Source: Wenzhouxiangella limi
Lineage (GTDB): Bacteria > Pseudomonadota > Gammaproteobacteria > Xanthomonadales > Wenzhouxiangellaceae
Direction: 5' to 3'
Assembly: GCF_010499265.1 (NCBI RefSeq)
Contig: NZ_JAAGSC010000023.1
Coordinates: forward strand, 62,501 to 126,500
DNA length: 64,000 nt
The position numbers and the translations under genes were made by a program. The notes beneath the pieces are model-generated. The model did not search any database. It had not been told where the DNA came from and saw only the letters and a program-made list of their open reading frames with translations. Numbering within the stretch: position 1 is the first letter of the stretch; every line of letters begins with the position of its first letter. Positions 47,980 through 61,745 of this stretch are shown here, piece after piece.

Positions 47980-49335
47980 GTGAACCCAGATGACGTACTG
48001 ACCCGACCGCAGGAACTGGCCGACTGGCTTGCTTCCGGCTCGCGTCCGAAATCCGAGTGGCGCATCGGCACCGAACACGAAAAGTTCGGTTTCCTGAGCG
48101 ACACCCTGGAACCTTTGAGGTACGAGGGCCATTCCGGCGTGCGCGCCATGCTCGAGGGCCTGGCCGCGCGATTCGACTGGGAAATCGTCACCGAGGAAGG
48201 CCTGCCGATCGCGCTGACAAAACCCGACGGCTGCTCGATCACGCTCGAGCCCGGCGGCCAGCTGGAACTGTCCGGCGCCCTGCTCGACAACCTCCACGAG
48301 ACCTGCAGCGAGGTCAACACCCATTTGGCCGAAGTGCGCGCCGTGGCCGAGCCGCTGGGCATAGGCTTTATTGGCCTGGGCTTCCATCCGACCGCGCGCC
48401 GCGAGGACATTGAGTGGATGCCCAAGGCGCGCTACGTGATCATGCGCAACTACATGCCCAAAGTCGGCACGATGGGCATCGACATGATGAAACGCACCTG
48501 CACCGTGCAGGTCAACCTGGATTTTTCCAGCGAAGCCGACATGGTCGACAAGTTCCGTGCCTCGCTGGCCATGCAGCCGATCGCCACGGCGCTGTTTGCC
48601 AACTCGCCGTTCGTCGAAGGACAGCCCAGCGGTTACCTGAGCCAGCGCAGCCAGGTCTGGACCGATACCGACCCGGACCGTACCGGCATGCTGCCGTGGG
48701 TGTTCGAGTCGGGCATGGGCTTCGAGCGCTACGTCGAGTGGATGCTGGACGTGCCGATGTACCTGATCCGCCGCAACGGCCGCTACATCGATCTGGCCGG
48801 GCAGTCGTTCCGCGATTTCCTGGCCGGCCGGCTGGTCGGTTTCGAGGGCCAGTACCCAACCCTTGCCGACTGGGAAGACCATCTGACCACGGCGTTTCCC
48901 GAAGTCCGGCTCAAGCGCTTTCTGGAGATGCGCGGCGCCGACGGCGGGCCCTGGCGGCGCCTGTGCGCCTTGCCGGCATTCTGGGTCGGGCTGCTCTACG
49001 ATTCTTCCAACCTCGCCGCCTGCCTGGACATCTCGCGCGACTGGAGTCTGGAACAGCGTCAGCAGCTGCGCGAAGACGTCGCCCGGATCGGTCTGAAGGC
49101 CCGGATCGGCAACCGCAGCGTCCGGGACATTGCGCGCGAACTGCTCAGCCTGGCCCGGGGCGGCCTGGCCCGGCGACAGCGTTTCAACGGCGCCGGCGAT
49201 CACGAGGGCGGATTCTTGAACGCGCTCGAAGACGTGGTCGATCGCGGCACCACGCCGGCCGAGGTCAAGCTGGCCGCCTACGAGACCCGCTGGCAGGGCG
49301 ATATCCGCAAGATCTTTCGCGAGTTCGCCTACTGA
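47980..49335 (+). CDS. gshA: glutamate-cysteine ligase, GCS2/plant-type
   Basis: First enzyme of glutathione synthesis; 451 residues from GTG at 47980. [25 protein letters not shown] and [14 protein letters not shown] are the core of the plant/alphaproteobacterial GCS class, distinct from the enterobacterial GshA. Xanthomonads use this class. The frame is open a further 1.5 kb upstream, but that is antisense to the binding-protein genes and not coding-like. Stop overlaps the rluE stop by 7 nt, tail to tail. Confidence 0.93.
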   Translation: MNPDDVLTRPQELADWLASGSRPKSEWRIGTEHEKFGFLSDTLEPLRYEGHSGVRAMLEGLAARFDWEIVTEEGLPIALTKPDGCSITLEPGGQLELSGALLDNLHETCSEVNTHLAEVRAVAEPLGIGFIGLGFHPTARREDIEWMPKARYVIMRNYMPKVGTMGIDMMKRTCTVQVNLDFSSEADMVDKFRASLAMQPIATALFANSPFVEGQPSGYLSQRSQVWTDTDPDRTGMLPWVFESGMGFERYVEWMLDVPMYLIRRNGRYIDLAGQSFRDFLAGRLVGFEGQYPTLADWEDHLTTAFPEVRLKRFLEMRGADGGPWRRLCALPAFWVGLLYDSSNLAACLDISRDWSLEQRQQLREDVARIGLKARIGNRSVRDIARELLSLARGGLARRQRFNGAGDHEGGFLNALEDVVDRGTTPAEVKLAAYETRWQGDIRKIFREFAY

Positions 49336-49874
49336 TCGACGATTGTTGATTCGCCGGGCTGCAGCGTGCCCAGCGCATAGGGTCCAACCCGGGTACGGAC
49401 CAGGCGCAGCGTCGGCAGACCGACGGCGGCGGTCATGCGCCGGACCTGGCGGTTGCGGCCCTCGGTCAGGGTGATTTCCAGCCAGCTGGTGCGCTTGCCG
49501 GCGCGCGGTGCGACCGGCGGATCGCGGCGCCACAACCAGCCGGGCGCGCGTGGCAGCAGCTGTACCTGCGCCGGCCGGGTCGGCCCGTCCTTCAGGCGTA
49601 TCCCGTGTTCGAGGCGATCGAGAGCGCGCACATCGGGCAAACCCTCCACCTGGGCCAGGTAGGTCTTGGGCGTGGCCGAGTCGGCCTGGGCCAGCCGGGC
49701 CTTGAGACGGCCGTCGCTGGTCAGCACCAGCAGGCCCTCGCTGTCGAAATCCAGCCGGCCGGCGGCATAGACGCCCGGCACGTCGATCCAGTCTGCCAGC
49801 GTCGCGCGGCCGTCCGGATCGGTGAACTGGGACAGCACCCGGAAAGGCTTGTTGAGCAGCAGCGTGGGCAACAA
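49329..49874 (-). CDS. rluE: 23S rRNA pseudouridine synthase, RluE/RsuA family
   Basis: 181 residues; no S4 domain, as in RluE. Catalytic Asp lies in [19 protein letters not shown], followed by KTYLAQVEG and the C-terminal [14 protein letters not shown]. RluE modifies U2457 of 23S rRNA in E. coli; paralogues RsuA/RluB have an N-terminal S4 domain, so RluE fits best. 12 nt after the phosphohexomutase-like gene on the same strand. Confidence 0.9.
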   Translation of the reverse strand: MLPTLLLNKPFRVLSQFTDPDGRATLADWIDVPGVYAAGRLDFDSEGLLVLTSDGRLKARLAQADSATPKTYLAQVEGLPDVRALDRLEHGIRLKDGPTRPAQVQLLPRAPGWLWRRDPPVAPRAGKRTSWLEITLTEGRNRQVRRMTAAVGLPTLRLVRTRVGPYALGTLQPGESTIVDQ

Positions 49875-49886
49875 TCAGGTCCGGGA

Positions 49887-52718
<2,832 letters not shown>

Positions 52719-52742
52719 TCCCTAGAAACCGTGGCCGACATG

Positions 52743-53198
52743 TCAGTGACTGCCGGTATGTCCGATGCCACCCTCGGCCCGGTCGCTGGGCTCAAACTGC
52801 TCGACCACCTCAAGGCTGACCTGGACCACGGGCACAACAACCAGCTGGGCGATGCGCTGGCCCGGCTCGATGCGGATCACCCCGCCCCCACGATTCCAGC
52901 AGGAAATCTGGACTTGCCCCTGATAATCGCTGTCGATCAGCCCGACCAGGTTACCCAGCACCAGTCCCTGTTTGTGGCCCAGACCCGAACGCGGCAGAAG
53001 CACGGCGGCGAGCTGCGGATCGTCCAGGTGCAGCGCCATGCCGGAGGGAATCAGGGCGGTCTCGCCGGGCTGCAGCTCCAGAACCTGGTCGATACAGGCC
53101 CGCAGATCCATGCCGGCCGAGCCGGCCGTGGCGTACTCGGGCAACGGCCAGGTCGAGCCCAGTCGAGGGTCGATGATGCGCACCTGCAGTTGCCTCAC
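52743..53198 (-). CDS. dut: dUTP diphosphatase
   Basis: Trimeric dUTPase; 151 residues from GTG at 53198, the same length as E. coli, with GGAGG 8 nt upstream. Five motifs are present: [42 protein letters not shown] and the C-terminal P-loop-like AEGGIGHTG (Arg of RGxGGFGSTG replaced). Supplies dUMP and keeps uracil out of DNA. coaBC, usually between radC and dut, is absent. Confidence 0.95.
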   Translation of the reverse strand: MRQLQVRIIDPRLGSTWPLPEYATAGSAGMDLRACIDQVLELQPGETALIPSGMALHLDDPQLAAVLLPRSGLGHKQGLVLGNLVGLIDSDYQGQVQISCWNRGGGVIRIEPGQRIAQLVVVPVVQVSLEVVEQFEPSDRAEGGIGHTGSH

Positions 53199-53321
53199 CT
53201 GCCACCTCCTTGTCGCCAGCGGGGGGGAAATTCCTACAAACACTCACCCAGAATACTGGATGCGCCCCGAGACCGCCAGACGCGATGCTGTCGTCCCTGG
53301 CAACCGAAGCGGATCCAACCC

Positions 53322-53996
53322 ATGAGAATCGCCGACTGGCCCGAAACCGAACGACCCCGCGAGCGTCTGCTTTCACAGGGACCGGCCGCTTTGAGCGATG
53401 CCGAACTGCTGGCCATTCTACTGCGCACCGGCGCCCGGGGGCGCTCCGCGCTCGATCTGGCTCGCCTGCTCATGAGCCGCTTCGGCGGCCTGCGCGGGCT
53501 GCTCGACACCGATCAGGACCAGCTTTGCGCCGCCCCCGGCCTGGGTCCGGCCAAGTACGCCCAGCTACATGCGGCGATGGAGCTGGCGCGCCGGCATCTG
53601 CGTGAAAACCTCGCCCGCGGCCAGCCGCTGACCAGCCCGCAGGCGACCCGGGAATACTTGCGCTCAGCGCTGCGCGACCGGCCCCATGAAGTCTTCTGCG
53701 CGCTGATGCTCGACACCCGCCACCGCGTCATCAGCTTCGACGAATTGTTCAACGGCACCATCGATTCAGCCCACGTCCACCCCAGGGTCGTCGTCGAAAA
53801 AGCGCTTCAGCGGCGGGCCGCGGCGCTGATCGTGGCCCACAATCACCCCTCCGGCGTGGCCGAGCCCAGCCAGGCCGACCTGGCGATCACTCGCCGCCTG
53901 CGCGACGCCCTGGGGCTGGTCGATATCCGGCTGCTCGACCACTTCATCGTCGGCGATACCGACGTCGTTTCACTGGCCGAGCGCGGACTGGTCTGA
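53322..53996 (+). CDS. radC: RadC-family JAB/MPN-type protein
   Basis: 224 residues (E. coli 222). N-terminal helix-hairpin-helix region and a C-terminal JAMM metalloprotease-like motif H173-N-H175-P-S-G with D186. A role in repair was claimed and later withdrawn in E. coli; the activity is unknown. Divergent from dut across 123 nt; a TACAAA box at 53235-53240 lies 19 nt after TTGTCG. Confidence 0.93.
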   Translation: MRIADWPETERPRERLLSQGPAALSDAELLAILLRTGARGRSALDLARLLMSRFGGLRGLLDTDQDQLCAAPGLGPAKYAQLHAAMELARRHLRENLARGQPLTSPQATREYLRSALRDRPHEVFCALMLDTRHRVISFDELFNGTIDSAHVHPRVVVEKALQRRAAALIVAHNHPSGVAEPSQADLAITRRLRDALGLVDIRLLDHFIVGDTDVVSLAERGLV

Positions 53997-54030
53997 GTCG
54001 GTACCGCCAAGCGATTTCAGGCGCTTGGCC

Positions 54031-54059
54031 TTGCTTCGCCACCCCGGCGGCGGCACAAT
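54031..54059 (+). promoter_or_regulatory. candidate promoter for tkt
   Basis: TTGCTT (54031-54036) and CACAAT (54054-54059) are exactly 17 nt apart; the -10 ends 36 nt before the tkt ATG. Moderate match. Confidence 0.4.
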
Positions 54060-54095
54060 GGCGGGCTTTCCCCACGCCCCGGTACCAGCCCCGCC

Positions 54096-56102
54096 ATGAC
54101 CGACCGCCGCCAGCTCGCCAACGCCATCCGCTTTTTGTCCATGGACGCCGTTCAGCGCGCCAACTCGGGCCATCCCGGCATGCCCATGGGCATGGCCGAC
54201 ATCGCCGAGGTGCTGTTCAACGATTACCTCAAGCACAACCCGGCCAACCCGCAGTGGTGGGACAGGGATCGCTTCGTGGTCTCCAACGGCCACGGCTCCA
54301 TGCTGCTGTATTCGGTGCTGCACCTGAGCGGCTACGGCGTGAGCCTGGATGATCTCAAGAATTTTCGCCAGCTGCACTCGCCCACCCCGGGACACCCGGA
54401 ATACGGCGAAGCGCCCGGCGTGGAGACCACCACCGGCCCGCTCGGCCAGGGCCTGGCCAACGGCGTCGGCATGGCGCTGGCCGAAAAGCTGCTGGCCGCG
54501 CGCTTCAATACCGACGATCTCACCCTGGTCGACCACACGACCTGGGTGTTTGCCGGCGACGGCTGTCTGATGGAAGGCATCTCGCACGAGGCCTGCTCGC
54601 TGGCCGGCACACTGGGCCTGGGCAAACTGGTGGTGTTCTACGACGACAACGGCATTTCCATCGACGGCGAAGTCGAGGGCTGGTTCACCGACGACACCCC
54701 GGCGCGTTTCCGCGCGTACGGCTGGCAGGTCATCGAAGCCGTGGACGGCCACGACCCGGTGACGATTGACGAAGCCATCCGCACCGCCCGCAGCAACCCC
54801 CGTCAGCCCACGCTGATCTGCTGCAAGACCACCATCGGCTTCGGTTCCCCCGGCAAGGCCGGTACCGCCGCCACCCACGGCGCACCGCTGGGCGATGATG
54901 AAATCGCGGCCACGCGCGAGGCGCTGGACTGGCCGCACGCGCCTTTCGAGGTACCCGACGAGATCCGCTCGGGCTGGGATGCCCGCGCGGCCGGGCAGGA
55001 GCGCGAACAGCAGTGGCAGGCGACCTGGAGGAGCTACCGCGAAAGTCGGCCGGAGCAGGCCGGGGAGTTCGAGCGCCGGATGAACAACGACCTGCCCGAA
55101 GATTTCGAAGACCGCTTCGTCGAGGCGCTCATGGCGATGCAGGCCGATGACAGCAAGGTCGCCACACGCAAGGCCTCGACCATGGCTCTGGAAACAATGG
55201 CCAAGGCGCTGCCGGAAATGCTCGGCGGCTCTGCCGACCTGACCGGCTCCAACAACACCAACTGGTCGGGCAGCATCGACGTCAACGACGATCCGGCCCG
55301 CGGCAACTACATCTATTACGGCGTGCGCGAATTCGGCATGACCGCCATGGCCAACGGCCTGGCGCTGCACGGCGGCTTTATTCCCTACACCGGCACCTTC
55401 CTGGTGTTTTCGGACTACGCCCGCAACGCCGTGCGCATGTCGGCCCTGATTCCGACCGGCGCCATCCACGTCTACACCCACGACTCGATCGGGCTGGGCG
55501 AAGACGGACCCACCCACCAGCCGATCGAGCACCTGGCCTCGCTGCGCCTGATTCCGAACCTGGAAGTCTGGCGGCCCTGCGACAAGGTCGAGACGCTGGC
55601 CGCCTGGGGCGCGGCCGTTGCCCGCCGCAACGGCCCCACGGCGCTGGTACTGACCCGCCAGGGACTGCCGCATCAGGACCGTACCGAAGACCAGGTCGTC
55701 GATATCGTCCGCGGCGGCTACGTGCTGCGCGATCCGGAACAAGGACAGCCGCAGGCCTTGATCATGGCCTCGGGTTCAGAGGTCAGCCTGGCCATGGATG
55801 CCGCAGAAATACTCGACGCCGAGGGCGTCCACGTTCGCGTGGTCTCCATGCCCAATCCGGACTTTTTCGAAGCCCAGGATCCCCGCTATCGCGATACCGT
55901 GCTGCCGCCCTCGCTCACTGCGCGGGTTGCCGTCGAGGCCGGGGTCACTCGCTACTGGCGACCACTGGTTGGCGATGCTGGCCGCGTTATCGGCATCGAC
56001 CACTTCGGTGCCTCGGCGCCGGCCGAGCAGCTGTTTGCCGAGTTCGGCCTGACCGCCGGGGCCGTCGCCTCGGCGGTACGCGAACTGATTGGAGCAGGTT
56101 GA
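54096..56102 (+). CDS. tkt: transketolase
   Basis: Thiamine-diphosphate enzyme of the pentose phosphate and Calvin-type carbon shuffles; 668 residues (E. coli 663). [16 protein letters not shown] near the N-terminus, the TPP motif [13 protein letters not shown] to DDNGISIDG, and [17 protein letters not shown] are intact. It is the first of tkt-gapA-pgk, although two minus-strand genes (56132-59346) stand between tkt and gapA. Confidence 0.97.
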   Translation: MTDRRQLANAIRFLSMDAVQRANSGHPGMPMGMADIAEVLFNDYLKHNPANPQWWDRDRFVVSNGHGSMLLYSVLHLSGYGVSLDDLKNFRQLHSPTPGHPEYGEAPGVETTTGPLGQGLANGVGMALAEKLLAARFNTDDLTLVDHTTWVFAGDGCLMEGISHEACSLAGTLGLGKLVVFYDDNGISIDGEVEGWFTDDTPARFRAYGWQVIEAVDGHDPVTIDEAIRTARSNPRQPTLICCKTTIGFGSPGKAGTAATHGAPLGDDEIAATREALDWPHAPFEVPDEIRSGWDARAAGQEREQQWQATWRSYRESRPEQAGEFERRMNNDLPEDFEDRFVEALMAMQADDSKVATRKASTMALETMAKALPEMLGGSADLTGSNNTNWSGSIDVNDDPARGNYIYYGVREFGMTAMANGLALHGGFIPYTGTFLVFSDYARNAVRMSALIPTGAIHVYTHDSIGLGEDGPTHQPIEHLASLRLIPNLEVWRPCDKVETLAAWGAAVARRNGPTALVLTRQGLPHQDRTEDQVVDIVRGGYVLRDPEQGQPQALIMASGSEVSLAMDAAEILDAEGVHVRVVSMPNPDFFEAQDPRYRDTVLPPSLTARVAVEAGVTRYWRPLVGDAGRVIGIDHFGASAPAEQLFAEFGLTAGAVASAVRELIGAG

Positions 56103-56131
56103 GCCTACCTGCCGCGGCCACGACCGGACCC

Positions 56132-58756
56132 TCAGGGCTGCAGCTGGTCTTCCAGCCAGATCAGTCGGGGATGGCCGGGGCCATAGGTTTGTGCCAAAGC
56201 TTCCACGTGTTCGTTCAGAAGCGCGCGCGCCTCGGCGTCTCCGGCATGTTCATCGGCCGCAGCAACCAGCGCCCTGGCCTTGAGGATTTCCCAGTTGCCC
56301 TCCTGCAGGTGAGCGCGGCGGATCTCCAGGCAGTCTTCGGCCGCCGTCCGCGCGGCCTCGATCCGCTCCAGATCAATCAGGACCACGGCCTGTTCGCATA
56401 GCGCGCCCGCCCGATGCGTCTCGGCCGGCTCGCCCAGTTCGGCCATCTGGGCAATGACCTCGTCGAATCGCTCGACGCCCGCCCCAGGATCCCGGCGGGC
56501 CAGCGTCATCGCCTGCTGGGCGCGCACGAGAACGGTAAACAGATGGTCGGGGCCGACGCTATCGACCAGGATGGTTTCGGCCTGGGCGAGCGTCGCACGC
56601 GCCCGGTCCACCTCGCCGGCGGTCAGCGCCAGCATCCCCAGCGAACGCAGCATGAGCGCGAAATGCGGACTCTCCTGTCCGTTAAACCGGCCCATCATGT
56701 CCCGGGCCTGCACAAGCTGCTCGCGGGCCTCGTCGAGGCGATGGCGAACCAGCAGTACCTGGCCATAGTTGTTCATCGCCGCGGCCAGCGCGGCCGAAGC
56801 ACCGAAACGCCGGCGGCGCAGCTCGATGGCCTCGGCGTAGGCCGATTCGGCCAGCGCCAGGTCGCCCTGGCGATAATAGATGGCCGCCAGGTTGCCCAGC
56901 ACGGTCAACGCGTCGCTGGACTCGCCCAGCCCAAGGGCGCGCCAGTGCTCCAGGGCGTTCTCAAAGGCTCGCCGGGCTTCCGCGATCCGTCCGGCATGGT
57001 TGAGATTGACGCCGAGATTGTTGGAGGCCATCGCCAGGGTCCGGTGCGGCTTGCTGCTGACCTCCAGGGCCAGCGCCACGCTGCGTTCCAGGGTCTCGAT
57101 TGCCGCCGACCAGTCCCCCAGGCCGCGCAGCGCGCTGCCGCGGGTCGCGTGCAGCTCCGACAGCCGACGACGGTAGTCGCCGGGCTGGTCGCTGACCATT
57201 TCGATCGCCTCATCGACCAAAGCCAGCGCACGCTCGTGATTGCCCAGGTGGACCTCCGCCAGGGCCAGATTGCCGTAGGCATCGCTGCGCAGAATCGGGG
57301 CCGCGCCGGCGGCGTCGGAATCGACGAAGGGGCGCAGGACGTCGGCGGCGCTCTGATAGTCCTGCAGCGCCACGTACAGTGAACCGAGCATGGTCTCGAT
57401 GTAGGCCCGGCCCTGGTCATCGTCGGCGAGCAAGCCATCGAGACGGTCTACCGAGCCGTCGAGCAGCTCGCGCGCCCCGAGATCCTCGTCCCCGGCTTCG
57501 TCGGCCACGACTCTAAACAAGGTCACCAGCTGCTCGCGCATGATCTCCCAGCGCGTGTTCTCGACCCGCGCGAGGTCGCGCTCGGCCCGCACCAGCTGGG
57601 CCTGCCAGCCGAAAACGGCAGCCCCGACAACCGCGCCCACGGTCAGGACCACAGCCAGCAGCGCCCCGACCGGATTACGCCGCGACCAGAGCCGCAAGCG
57701 ACGCAGCGGGCCGGCCGGGCGCACCTGGACGGGATGCTGGCTGCGAATGCGACCGATCTCTTCGGCCAGCGCGGCAACCGACGGGTAGCGCTGGGCCGGA
57801 TCCTCGGCGCAGGCCTTGCCGATCACGGCGGCCAGCTCACCGGCGCGCTTGTGGACGATATTCGACGTGTCCGGCGGGCGCCCGTCGCCGGTCGGACGCT
57901 GCCCCGTCAAAAGCCAGTTCAGCAGCGCGCCGGCTGCCCACAGGTCGGACTGCGCCGTGGCCGTCTGGCCAGCCAGCAGCTCGGGTGCGGCAAACGCCGG
58001 TGTCAGGCCACGTAGCGGGCCCTCGTTTTCGAGCACATCGTCGGCCAGCAGCCGGGCCACGCCAAAATCCAGCAGACGGGCGCGCCCCCTGGGCGTGATC
58101 CGGACATTGCCCGGCTTGATGTCGCCATGGACCACCATGCGCTGGTGGGCGTGGGTCAGCGCGTCGGCGATTTCGGCAAAGGTGGCAAGCGGATCCAGGC
58201 CCGAGCGCAGCGACTCCGACAGATCTTCGCCCGCCACCCATTCCATCACCAGATAGGCCTGGCCGGACTCGGTCACTCCGCCGTCGATCAGGCGCGAGAT
58301 TCCGGGGTGATTGAGTCGAGCCAGAAGCTGGCGCTCCTGGACCAGACGCTCGACCAGACCCGGATGGCGCGATCCGACCAGTTTAATGGCGGCGTCCATT
58401 TCGAAGGCACCGTCGGCCCGCTCGGCCCGGTAGACAATGCCCATGCCACCGCGGCCGGCCGGTCCCACGATTTGCCATGAACCCAGCCTGTCGCCGGGCT
58501 GCAAAAGGGCAGGCGGATTGTCGCTGCTGACCGCCTGCTCGGCCGAGCGGGCCACGACATCGTGCAGGTGACTGACCGGTGACTGGCTGGCTTCGAGCAA
58601 CCGCTCCAGCCAGCCGTGCACGCGCGGGCAGCGGGCCTTAAGCGCCTGCAGACGAGCCTCGCGTGCAGCCGGATCCAGGTCAAGCAGCTCGTCGAGCAGG
58701 CGATCAAGCAGGCGCCGACGAGCGGGCGTCAGGCGAGATCGGTGATCAGGTGGCAT
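56132..58756 (-). CDS. membrane Ser/Thr protein kinase with C-terminal TPR repeats
   Basis: 874 residues. Kinase domain 88 to about 345: G-loop GRGGMG (101-106), Lys125, Glu141, catalytic loop HGD (210-212) with Asn217, DFG at 230-232, then APEL. One membrane helix (about 362-385) puts the C-terminal TPR array (about 440-860) in the periplasm. The usual HRD Arg is Gly211, so it is a non-RD kinase and may not need activation-loop phosphorylation. Typical of xanthomonad-type signalling kinases. Substrate unknown; a sigma factor, the usual partner, is not next to it. Confidence 0.88.
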   Translation of the reverse strand: MPPDHRSRLTPARRRLLDRLLDELLDLDPAAREARLQALKARCPRVHGWLERLLEASQSPVSHLHDVVARSAEQAVSSDNPPALLQPGDRLGSWQIVGPAGRGGMGIVYRAERADGAFEMDAAIKLVGSRHPGLVERLVQERQLLARLNHPGISRLIDGGVTESGQAYLVMEWVAGEDLSESLRSGLDPLATFAEIADALTHAHQRMVVHGDIKPGNVRITPRGRARLLDFGVARLLADDVLENEGPLRGLTPAFAAPELLAGQTATAQSDLWAAGALLNWLLTGQRPTGDGRPPDTSNIVHKRAGELAAVIGKACAEDPAQRYPSVAALAEEIGRIRSQHPVQVRPAGPLRRLRLWSRRNPVGALLAVVLTVGAVVGAAVFGWQAQLVRAERDLARVENTRWEIMREQLVTLFRVVADEAGDEDLGARELLDGSVDRLDGLLADDDQGRAYIETMLGSLYVALQDYQSAADVLRPFVDSDAAGAAPILRSDAYGNLALAEVHLGNHERALALVDEAIEMVSDQPGDYRRRLSELHATRGSALRGLGDWSAAIETLERSVALALEVSSKPHRTLAMASNNLGVNLNHAGRIAEARRAFENALEHWRALGLGESSDALTVLGNLAAIYYRQGDLALAESAYAEAIELRRRRFGASAALAAAMNNYGQVLLVRHRLDEAREQLVQARDMMGRFNGQESPHFALMLRSLGMLALTAGEVDRARATLAQAETILVDSVGPDHLFTVLVRAQQAMTLARRDPGAGVERFDEVIAQMAELGEPAETHRAGALCEQAVVLIDLERIEAARTAAEDCLEIRRAHLQEGNWEILKARALVAAADEHAGDAEARALLNEHVEALAQTYGPGHPRLIWLEDQLQP

Positions 58757-58821
58757 CGACCAACTCCAGCATCATCAAGACTGCCAAGGGTACGCAAGTT
58801 CACCCGAAGACGGGGAGCAGT

Positions 58822-59346
58822 TCAGCCGCAGCGAAACTCGAATTCGGCGACCACGCCATCCGGGTTGGCACGGCGGGCGGCTTCGTTGACCGACTCCAGC
58901 TGCGCGCGACCGAAGGTCGTGACACGCTCGGTGGTGATCTCGCCGGCGCTCGGCTCGGGCGGTTGAGCACGATAGTAGGCCCCCTCCGATCGGTCGTCTT
59001 CGACCTGCAGCTCGATCCGCACCGGGGTGGAAAAATCCACCGAATCCGGCACCCCGGATCGCGCCGCCCGGTAGATCAGGCGCAGGGTGACGCCGTCGCC
59101 CAGTCCGACCAGCACGTAGTCCTGATCCAGCAGATAGCAGTCGGAATCCTTGAGGATCTTCGCGCTGCCGTTCCAGCTGAGGTGGCCGCGCCAGGTGGTA
59201 TCCACCATGGCGCTCGAGCGCAAATCCGCCGCCGCGTCGGCCAGCGAGCGCTGCTTGGGCCTGTTCTCGGGCTCGTTGTTGCAACCAACCAGCAGCATGG
59301 TTGCGGTCAGCGCGACCAGCCCGAGCCAAAGTCGGATCGAATTCAT
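58822..59346 (-). CDS. lipoprotein of unknown function
   Basis: 174 residues; lipobox LLVGC (Cys about 22). The mature part starts with Asn/Glu/Arg-rich sequence and has three Cys (including CNN and the last FRCG). No domain recognised. It lies 65 nt upstream of the kinase gene on the same strand and could be co-expressed with it, perhaps as an accessory periplasmic protein. Confidence 0.65.
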   Translation of the reverse strand: MNSIRLWLGLVALTATMLLVGCNNEPENRPKQRSLADAAADLRSSAMVDTTWRGHLSWNGSAKILKDSDCYLLDQDYVLVGLGDGVTLRLIYRAARSGVPDSVDFSTPVRIELQVEDDRSEGAYYRAQPPEPSAGEITTERVTTFGRAQLESVNEAARRANPDGVVAEFEFRCG

Positions 59347-59462
59347 GGCAAAGCGTGCATTGATTGTTGTTGCGCAGGGTCAATGTAGCTTCTTGCAGCC
59401 GGCAACGCCAGTTCCGATGGTCAGAACGGGTTTCGCAGGTGGCCGCGGGCGATGCATGTCAG

Positions 59463-59468
59463 TACAAT
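59463..59468 (+). promoter_or_regulatory. -10 box candidate for gapA
   Basis: TACAAT followed by CGGG, ending 40 nt before the gapA ATG. No clear -35. Confidence 0.35.
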
Positions 59469-59508
59469 CGGGCTTCATATTCTTTGTCAATCTCCCGGAG
59501 AGCAACCC

Positions 59509-60516
59509 ATGCCCATCAAGGTCGCCATCAATGGCTATGGCCGCATCGGCCGCAACGTGCTTCGCGCCCTGTACGAGTACGGCCGGAACCAGGACATCAG
59601 CATCGTCGCGGTCAACGATCTCGGTGACACCGAGACCAACGCCCACCTGACCCGCTTCGATACCGCCCACGGCAGGTTCAACGCCGATGTCGACGTGGAA
59701 GGCAACGACCTGGTGGTCAACGGCGACCGCATCCGGGTGCTGGCCGAGCGTGATCCGGCCAAGCTGCCCTGGAGCGAGCTGGGGGTAGACGTGGTGATGG
59801 AGTGCACCGGCTTTTTCGCCAGCAAGGACAAGGCTTCAGCCCACCTGAGCGCCGGCGCGCGCAAGGTGCTGATCTCGGCGCCGGCCGGCAAGGACCTGCC
59901 GACGATCGTTTACGGCGTCAACCACGACATCCTCAAAAGCGGCGACGATGTCGTATCCAACGCCTCGTGCACCACCAACTGCCTGGCGCCGGTGGTCAAG
60001 CCGCTCAACGACACCATCGGCATCGAGTCCGGGCTGATGACCACCATCCACGCCTACACCAACGACCAGGTCCTGACCGACGTCTTCCACAAGGATCTGC
60101 GCCGGGCGCGCTCGGCCACCATGAGCCAGATCCCGACCAAGACCGGGGCGGCTGCCGCGGTCGGGCTGGTGCTGCCGGAAATGGAAGGCAAGCTCGACGG
60201 GTTCGCCATGCGCGTGCCGACCATCAACGTCTCGGTGGTCGACTTGAGCTTCATCGCCGGCCGTGAGACCTCGGTGGAGGAAATCAACGCAACGGTCAAG
60301 GCGGCCAGCGAAGGCGAACTCAAGGGCATTCTGGGCTACAACGAAGCCCCGCTGGTGTCGATCGACTTCAATCACGATCCGCGCTCGTCGGTGTTCGACG
60401 CGGGTCTGACCAAGGTCTCCGGCGGTCGCCTGGTCAAGATCCTGAGCTGGTACGACAACGAGTGGGGTTTCTCCAACCGCATGCTCGACACCGCGACCGT
60501 TCTGGCCAAACTCTAA
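59509..60516 (+). CDS. gapA: glyceraldehyde-3-phosphate dehydrogenase, type I
   Basis: 335 residues. NAD-binding [14 protein letters not shown]37 after the second strand suggests NAD rather than NADP preference. Active-site C154 in SNASCTTNC and H181 in TIHAYTNDQ. The erythrose-4-phosphate enzyme Epd was considered, but HAYTNDQ and [11 protein letters not shown] fit GapA better. CCGGAG precedes the ATG. pgk follows after 11 nt. Confidence 0.93.
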   Translation: MPIKVAINGYGRIGRNVLRALYEYGRNQDISIVAVNDLGDTETNAHLTRFDTAHGRFNADVDVEGNDLVVNGDRIRVLAERDPAKLPWSELGVDVVMECTGFFASKDKASAHLSAGARKVLISAPAGKDLPTIVYGVNHDILKSGDDVVSNASCTTNCLAPVVKPLNDTIGIESGLMTTIHAYTNDQVLTDVFHKDLRRARSATMSQIPTKTGAAAAVGLVLPEMEGKLDGFAMRVPTINVSVVDLSFIAGRETSVEEINATVKAASEGELKGILGYNEAPLVSIDFNHDPRSSVFDAGLTKVSGGRLVKILSWYDNEWGFSNRMLDTATVLAKL

Positions 60517-60527
60517 AAAGCGAGACC

Positions 60528-61694
60528 ATGAAAACCTTTGAGCAACTTGATCTGGACGGACAGCGAGTCCTGATTCGCTCCGATCTCAACGTGCCGGTCC
60601 AGGACGGCCAGGTGACTTCCCGGGCACGAATCCGGGCCAGCCTGCCGACCTTTCAGCAGGCCCTGAAGAAAGGTGCGGCGGTGATGGTGATGTCCCATCT
60701 CGGCCGTCCGACCGAGGGACAGCCCGAGTCGCAGTACTCGCTCAAACCGGTCGCCGATGTACTCGGCGACATGCTGGGCCAGCCGGTGCGCCTGGTCAGC
60801 GACTGGCTGGACGGGGTCGAAGTCCGGCCAGGCGAGCTGGTGCTGCTGGAAAACGTGCGTTTCCTGGCCGGCGAGAAAGCCAACGACGAGGCGCTGGCCG
60901 AACGCATGGCCGCGCTGTGCGATGTGTTTGTCATGGACGCCTTCGCCACCGCCCACCGCGCGCAGGCGTCGACCGAAGGCGTGATCCGCAAGGCCGCCGT
61001 GGCCTGCGCCGGGCCGCTGCTGGCGACCGAATTGAAAGCGCTGGAAAAAGCCCTGGCCGACCCGGCCCGGCCGATGGTCGCCATCGTCGGCGGCGCCAAG
61101 GTCTCATCCAAGCTCAAGGTACTCGAAGCGCTGATCGACAAGGTCGACCAGTTGATCGTCGGCGGCGGCATCGCCAACACCTTCCTGGCCGCGGCCGGTC
61201 ATCGCATCGGCCAGTCGCTGCACGAAGCCGACCTGGTCGATACCGCGAAACAACTGCTGGAACGGGCCGAGGCACGCGGCGCCTCGATTCCGCTGCCGAC
61301 CGACGTGCTCACCGCCGAACGCTTCCACCAGGAGGCCCACCCGTCGCTGCGCGACGTCAGCCGGGTCCACAACGACGAGATGATTCTCGACATCGGGCCG
61401 GAAACCGCCGGCCGTCTGGCGGGCATCATCCGCCAGGCCGGCACCGTGATCTGGAACGGACCGGTGGGCGTGTTCGAGTTCGAGAACTTCCGCTCCGGCA
61501 CCGGCGCGATTGCCCATGCCGTGGCCGCCTGCGAAGGCTTCTCGCTGGCCGGCGGCGGCGACACCATCGCCGCGATCGAAAAGTTCGGCATCGCCGAGCG
61601 GATCGACTACATCTCCACCGCCGGCGGCGCCTTCCTGGAATACGTGGAAGGTCGGGAGCTGCCGGCAGTGGCCGCGCTCGAGGCACGCGACTGA
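60528..61694 (+). CDS. pgk: phosphoglycerate kinase
   Basis: 388 residues (E. coli 387). [14 protein letters not shown] and [10 protein letters not shown] in the N-domain; [15 protein letters not shown] and the C-terminal [12 protein letters not shown] nucleotide site. Makes ATP from 1,3-bisphosphoglycerate in glycolysis, reverse in gluconeogenesis. 11 nt after gapA. Confidence 0.97.
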   Translation: MKTFEQLDLDGQRVLIRSDLNVPVQDGQVTSRARIRASLPTFQQALKKGAAVMVMSHLGRPTEGQPESQYSLKPVADVLGDMLGQPVRLVSDWLDGVEVRPGELVLLENVRFLAGEKANDEALAERMAALCDVFVMDAFATAHRAQASTEGVIRKAAVACAGPLLATELKALEKALADPARPMVAIVGGAKVSSKLKVLEALIDKVDQLIVGGGIANTFLAAAGHRIGQSLHEADLVDTAKQLLERAEARGASIPLPTDVLTAERFHQEAHPSLRDVSRVHNDEMILDIGPETAGRLAGIIRQAGTVIWNGPVGVFEFENFRSGTGAIAHAVAACEGFSLAGGGDTIAAIEKFGIAERIDYISTAGGAFLEYVEGRELPAVAALEARD

Positions 61695-61704
61695 ACTGGC
61701 CTCA

Positions 61705-61727
61705 CCATCCGGCGCCGGGCCGGATGG
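61705..61727. terminator. perfect 9-bp hairpin between convergent pgk and GST genes
   Basis: CCATCCGGC and GCCGGATGG with a 5-nt loop; no T-run on either strand. Its place between two convergent stops suggests a bidirectional 3'-end stabiliser or weak terminator. Confidence 0.5.
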
Positions 61728-61745
61728 ACTCGCCATCTCCTGCGA

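Noticed and set aside
56094-56112. GCAGGT/ACCTGC hairpin as terminator between tkt and the kinase gene
   Set aside because: 6-bp stem overlapping the tkt stop, with no T-run on either strand; too weak to list.
59509-60516. Erythrose-4-phosphate dehydrogenase (epd) instead of gapA
   Set aside because: The N-terminus resembles Epd, but HAYTNDQ and the PTKTGAA segment fit GAPDH, and Epd-specific motifs are absent.
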